Of a DNA stretch of 64,000 nt, positions 61,516-64,000 are shown piece by piece. Origin of the DNA: an uncultured Lachnospiraceae bacterium (lineage in GTDB: Bacteria > Bacillota > Clostridia > Lachnospirales > Lachnospiraceae). Under the pieces are notes generated by a model, which saw only the letters and a list, made by a program, of their open reading frames with translations, ran no database searches and was not told the origin of the DNA. How positions within the stretch are numbered: position 1 is the first letter of the stretch; every line of letters starts with the position of its first letter. Both the position numbers and the translations under genes were made by a program. The stretch lies in contig CAJUPI010000012.1 of the NCBI GenBank assembly GCA_910588125.1, positions 1 through 64,000 on the forward strand, read 5' to 3'.

Positions 61516-62298
61516 CCGCATCCCAAATGCCCTGAGAACCGTCCTCATAGGTTCTACAAAACTAATCTCCCGATCCCAAATAGAAGGCTGAGGAGCGCTT
61601 ATTTCTTCAGCCTCACTCGGCACTGCTTCCGAGGGCAACGGACTTGCCCCTCTCTTCTCCGGGACTGCCATAAGCAGGTCATCAAATTTGCCCGAGACAA
61701 ATTCCCGGGCAAATTCTGCCAGTTTTGGATAAGATTCTCCCAGGTGATCGATCATACCTGAGAGAACCTCATCCATGGTGAACTGAGAGGTTTTAGCTAC
61801 ATCCTTCAGTTTACCATCTGTCAGTTCCACAATCATTTCTTTCGCAGACCCATATTCATATAGCTCCCTGTTATCCTTTAAAATCTGGCTTACCACGCAT
61901 TGAGGCGAAACCGTTCCACTGGCAAGGCCTTCTTCTATCTTACCTGGCTCTTTCTCCCCCAGAAGCTTAGATACTTTTCCCAAAATATCTGTTTTCTCCA
62001 TATACTCCATAGCCAGCTTCCCGATTTCCTGCCTGGCCTTTATTGCTTCCCATTTTTCTCCGTCATAGGGAACTTGGAAAATGTGGCACAGTTTTTTCCC
62101 AACATCCTGGCCACCCCCAGACAGGGTTGCTACCGCCTTCCCTTCCGCTTCATAATTATGGTCTTCCAGCCATCTTCCCAGCCTTCCATCCAGCAGGTAT
62201 CCCATCACACTTTCTAAGTCAAATACTTCCCTCAGTTCCTCTAATGTTCTGGCTTCTGCCCCATCCTTCATTACCAGCGCAAATTTTACTTTTTTCAT
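61513..62298 (-). CDS. Unknown protein in the WYL operon
   Basis: A 261-aa soluble protein. The N-terminal ~85 residues (VMKDGAEARTLEELREVFDLESVMGYLLDGRLGRWLEDH) look like a conserved domain seen by memory at the front of varied Clostridia proteins, but I cannot name it. A helical middle and an acidic, Pro/Ser-rich C-terminus (SPLPSEAVPSEAEE) follow. AAGGAG is ~11 bases before the ATG, 29 nt after the WYL gene, so the two are co-expressed. It could be an effector or adaptor. Confidence 0.65.
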   Translation of the reverse strand: MKKVKFALVMKDGAEARTLEELREVFDLESVMGYLLDGRLGRWLEDHNYEAEGKAVATLSGGGQDVGKKLCHIFQVPYDGEKWEAIKARQEIGKLAMEYMEKTDILGKVSKLLGEKEPGKIEEGLASGTVSPQCVVSQILKDNRELYEYGSAKEMIVELTDGKLKDVAKTSQFTMDEVLSGMIDHLGESYPKLAEFAREFVSGKFDDLLMAVPEKRGASPLPSEAVPSEAEEISAPQPSIWDREISFVEPMRTVLRAFGMR

Positions 62299-62327
62299 CT
62301 TGTATGTCTCTCCTTTTTATCTATTGT

Positions 62328-62975
62328 TTAAAATCCTTCCTGCCCTGTCATGCTCTTTATGATCTCAAAGGATTCAATCCCCTCAATACAGTACCCCTCC
62401 TCTTTTCCTTTCCTTATATGAAATGCCCGCAGTTTCAGTTCCCCATCCTCGTAACGCACCCCTTTCGGCACTGCTTCCACCCATCCCTCCTCTCCCCTTT
62501 CTTCATACCGGAACCGGATTACCGTCTTCCTCTTAATACACTGGAACAAATCCCACTGCATTTTCAGCATTGGCTTTTTCCGCATACCTCCATCCAGGCA
62601 TTCCTCCCTATTTCCAGCCCCATCTCTGGCCGCTTCGTTATACCCTTCCGTCACAGCCCCCAAAGACCGGATCAGGCCCTCTGTTTCTTCCTTTCCAAAT
62701 GCCATACTCCCTTTCAGCACCGTTACAATCGCCGTATATTCTACTCCCGTCAGGCTTTTCCGGGTTGCCCCTGTCATAAAGTAACTCCGATCCCTCCTGT
62801 CAAACAGGATCTCCTGGCCTGTATAACACTCTGACAGAAAATTACGGATCCCCTCAATATAGCGGTCAAACGTCCGCGGCTCCACCTCCATTTCAATGCA
62901 GAATGCAGGTTTATTTACCTTCCTCCCGTTATATAGCTGCCAAAATAACATCAATACCCTCTCCGCCTTGTTCAT
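62328..62975 (-). CDS. WYL-domain transcriptional regulator
   Basis: A 215-aa regulator with an N-terminal helix-turn-helix (~5-50: VNKPAFCIEMEVEPRTFDRYIEGIRNFL) and a C-terminal WYL-type sensor (~135-205: VIRFRYEERGEEGWVEAVPKGVRYEDGELKLRAFH). WYL regulators such as CapW and BrxR repress phage-defence operons through palindromic operators. GAGGAAACCGGA precedes the ATG. An ACGTCA/TGACGT palindrome lies 84 bp upstream, next to its own -10 box, and another at the AAA-ATPase promoter. Confidence 0.82.
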   Translation of the reverse strand: MNKAERVLMLFWQLYNGRKVNKPAFCIEMEVEPRTFDRYIEGIRNFLSECYTGQEILFDRRDRSYFMTGATRKSLTGVEYTAIVTVLKGSMAFGKEETEGLIRSLGAVTEGYNEAARDGAGNREECLDGGMRKKPMLKMQWDLFQCIKRKTVIRFRYEERGEEGWVEAVPKGVRYEDGELKLRAFHIRKGKEEGYCIEGIESFEIIKSMTGQEGF

Positions 62976-63047
62976 TCCGGTTTCCTCTCGTCCGGCTTAA
63001 CCGTCCAACCTGACGGCCTGCCAGCTTCTGCCTTCTGCCTCCACATT

Positions 63048-63075
63048 ACTATATCACAACGTCATAATCTGACGT
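63048..63075 (-). promoter_or_regulatory. Promoter and palindromic operator of the WYL operon
   Basis: Palindrome AACGTCA-TAATC-TGACGTT (63058-63076) sits six bases upstream of TATAGT (63053-63048, minus strand), overlapping the expected -35 region. It shares both arms with 60071-60087. This is what a repressor site would look like. Confidence 0.7.
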
Positions 63076-63214
63076 TTTCTATTATTTTTTTGATATTTTC
63101 AGCTCGATATTTAACTCTGTATTTATTTATAGCTATATATTTTATATTTATAAATCATTCTACTATAAAAATTTCCATATTACAATAAGAAAAACCAATC
63201 GGGGAGGTAATTCC

Positions 63215-63529
63215 ATGCAGGAACTCAACTTTCAACAGATCGGAAAAAATATCCGCTCCGCCCGCCTTCGGCAAGGTCTCACCCAGGAATACCTGGCCTC
63301 CCGGATTGGCGTGAATGTCTCCCATATCAGCAATATCGAAAACAACCGGGTCAAAGTATCCCTTACCGCCCTGGTTGCTATTTGTAATGTGCTCAATCTG
63401 ACCGTGGATTATGTCTTAAAACAGGAATATACCGCTGCCGATGCCATTGACAACGAAATCCTGAAGGAACTGGCTTCCTGTTCCCCTGAGGAAAAGGAAA
63501 AAATACTGAAAATCATCCAGATTCTTTAA
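63215..63529 (+). CDS. XRE-family transcriptional regulator
   Basis: A 104-aa protein: helix-turn-helix at ~10-65 (IRSARLRQGLTQEYLASRIGVNVSHISNIENNR) and a short C-terminal helical part (CSPEEKEKILKIIQIL). GGGGAGGTAATTCC precedes the ATG. It is divergent from the WYL operon across an AT-rich 239-bp gap and may control the mobile element's transfer or maintenance genes. Confidence 0.92.
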   Translation: MQELNFQQIGKNIRSARLRQGLTQEYLASRIGVNVSHISNIENNRVKVSLTALVAICNVLNLTVDYVLKQEYTAADAIDNEILKELASCSPEEKEKILKIIQIL

Positions 63530-63562
63530 TCACCCACAGTTCCCTATGTCAGTCCCTCTTGT

Positions 63563-64000
63563 TCATGCCTTTTCCTCCATTGCAATCTGATGGAATACCT
63601 CCCCTCTCCTTTTCACCTCTTTTATATTTTCATGTCTCTTTTTCCTGTCCTTATAATTCACCGCATTTACCGCAAAATGGACATGGATATGCCCTTTCCC
63701 CCTCTCCTCATCCGGAATTTCTTTCTTATGCACCCCATACACTACCTGGTGGCCTTCCTGGTATATATTTTCTGCCAGCCTCCTTGCCACATTTTCAACC
63801 GTGTCCCCACGCTCTGTTATCCTCTCGATTTCCCGTTCGGAAAACAGGTATATCTCATGATCCATATACCGCTCTATCCCCCCTTTCCTCTTATATTGAT
63901 CCTGAACCAGATGGAACATCCGGACAATCTCCTCTGTCCCCATCCATTCCGGCGCACCAAAAGCCCCATATCCGATTAGATCATCCGCTGCTGTTTTCTT
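63563..64000 (-). CDS. Relaxase-like mobilization protein (partial, runs off the window)
   Basis: The frame is open to the window edge, so the start is outside. The visible 145 residues hold HEIYLFSEREIERITERGD and a HUH-type motif GKGHIHVHFAVNAVNY with three histidines, as in relaxases that nick oriT. It ends soon after (EVFHQIAMEEKA), shorter at its C-terminus than full mobilization proteins. It supports the view that the island is mobilizable. Confidence 0.75.
   Translation of the reverse strand, partial: KKTAADDLIGYGAFGAPEWMGTEEIVRMFHLVQDQYKRKGGIERYMDHEIYLFSEREIERITERGDTVENVARRLAENIYQEGHQVVYGVHKKEIPDEERGKGHIHVHFAVNAVNYKDRKKRHENIKEVKRRGEVFHQIAMEEKA

Overview
The window looks like the chromosome of an anaerobic Clostridia bacterium, most likely Lachnospiraceae (inference). 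The evidence is strong GGAGG ribosome sites, a nine-gene V-type ATPase operon, meso-diaminopimelate dehydrogenase, an NAD(P) glutamate dehydrogenase, two TRAP uptake operons, a PepSY protein, an ABC-F protein and a tRNA without encoded CCA. No rRNA and no CRISPR array were seen.

Layout. 1-5.7 kb: a DEDDh exonuclease gene, then a minus-strand restriction-modification operon (small ORF, nuclease-methylase fusion, specificity subunit, small ORF), bracketed by two copies of a ~100-bp repeat and followed by a deletion remnant of an IS1182-type element. 5.7-12.1 kb: TRAP operon plus GH31 glycosidase under a divergent AraC regulator. 12.1-16 kb: D-Ala-D-Ala carboxypeptidase, a membrane protein, a TRIC-like channel and a PAP2 phosphatase. 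15.9-24.5 kb: V-type ATPase operon G-C-I-K-F-E-A-B-D. 24.8-31 kb: two NagB-like genes, a LacI regulator with a promoter-operator pair, a cupin and a second TRAP operon. 31-35.5 kb: a Gld-like ABC export cluster. 35.7-47.2 kb: core genes (SH3 protein, trmB, trxA, tRNA-Lys, topB, PepSY, RyR-domain protein, ddh, ABC-F, HPr-like, gdhA).

From about 47.4 kb to the right edge the sequence changes character. It begins with a 46-nt 3' fragment of tRNA-Cys, a plausible attachment-site scar, and then holds an IS1182-type element, several Rpn-family nuclease/transposase genes (intact, broken and remnant), DUF5688, a Rad52-like annealing protein with a YqaJ exonuclease, a RelE/Phd toxin-antitoxin pair, a DUF932 gene with an amber codon, a membrane-active-looking 493-aa protein, a Ycf46-type AAA ATPase, a WYL regulator with an unknown downstream gene, an XRE regulator and a relaxase-like gene running off the window. 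This reads as one end of an integrative mobilizable element.

The most unusual parts are in this island. A palindrome of the form ACGTCA-N5-TGACGT lies at the promoters of both the WYL regulator and the AAA-ATPase operon, which suggests a WYL-controlled, possibly defence-like module. Between those two transcription units is a 1.3-kb stretch dominated by perfect hairpins: eleven consecutive stem-loops inside one open frame next to a 177-bp palindrome. A diverged second copy of that palindrome lies beside the tRNA-Cys scar, with arms that have changed but still pair.
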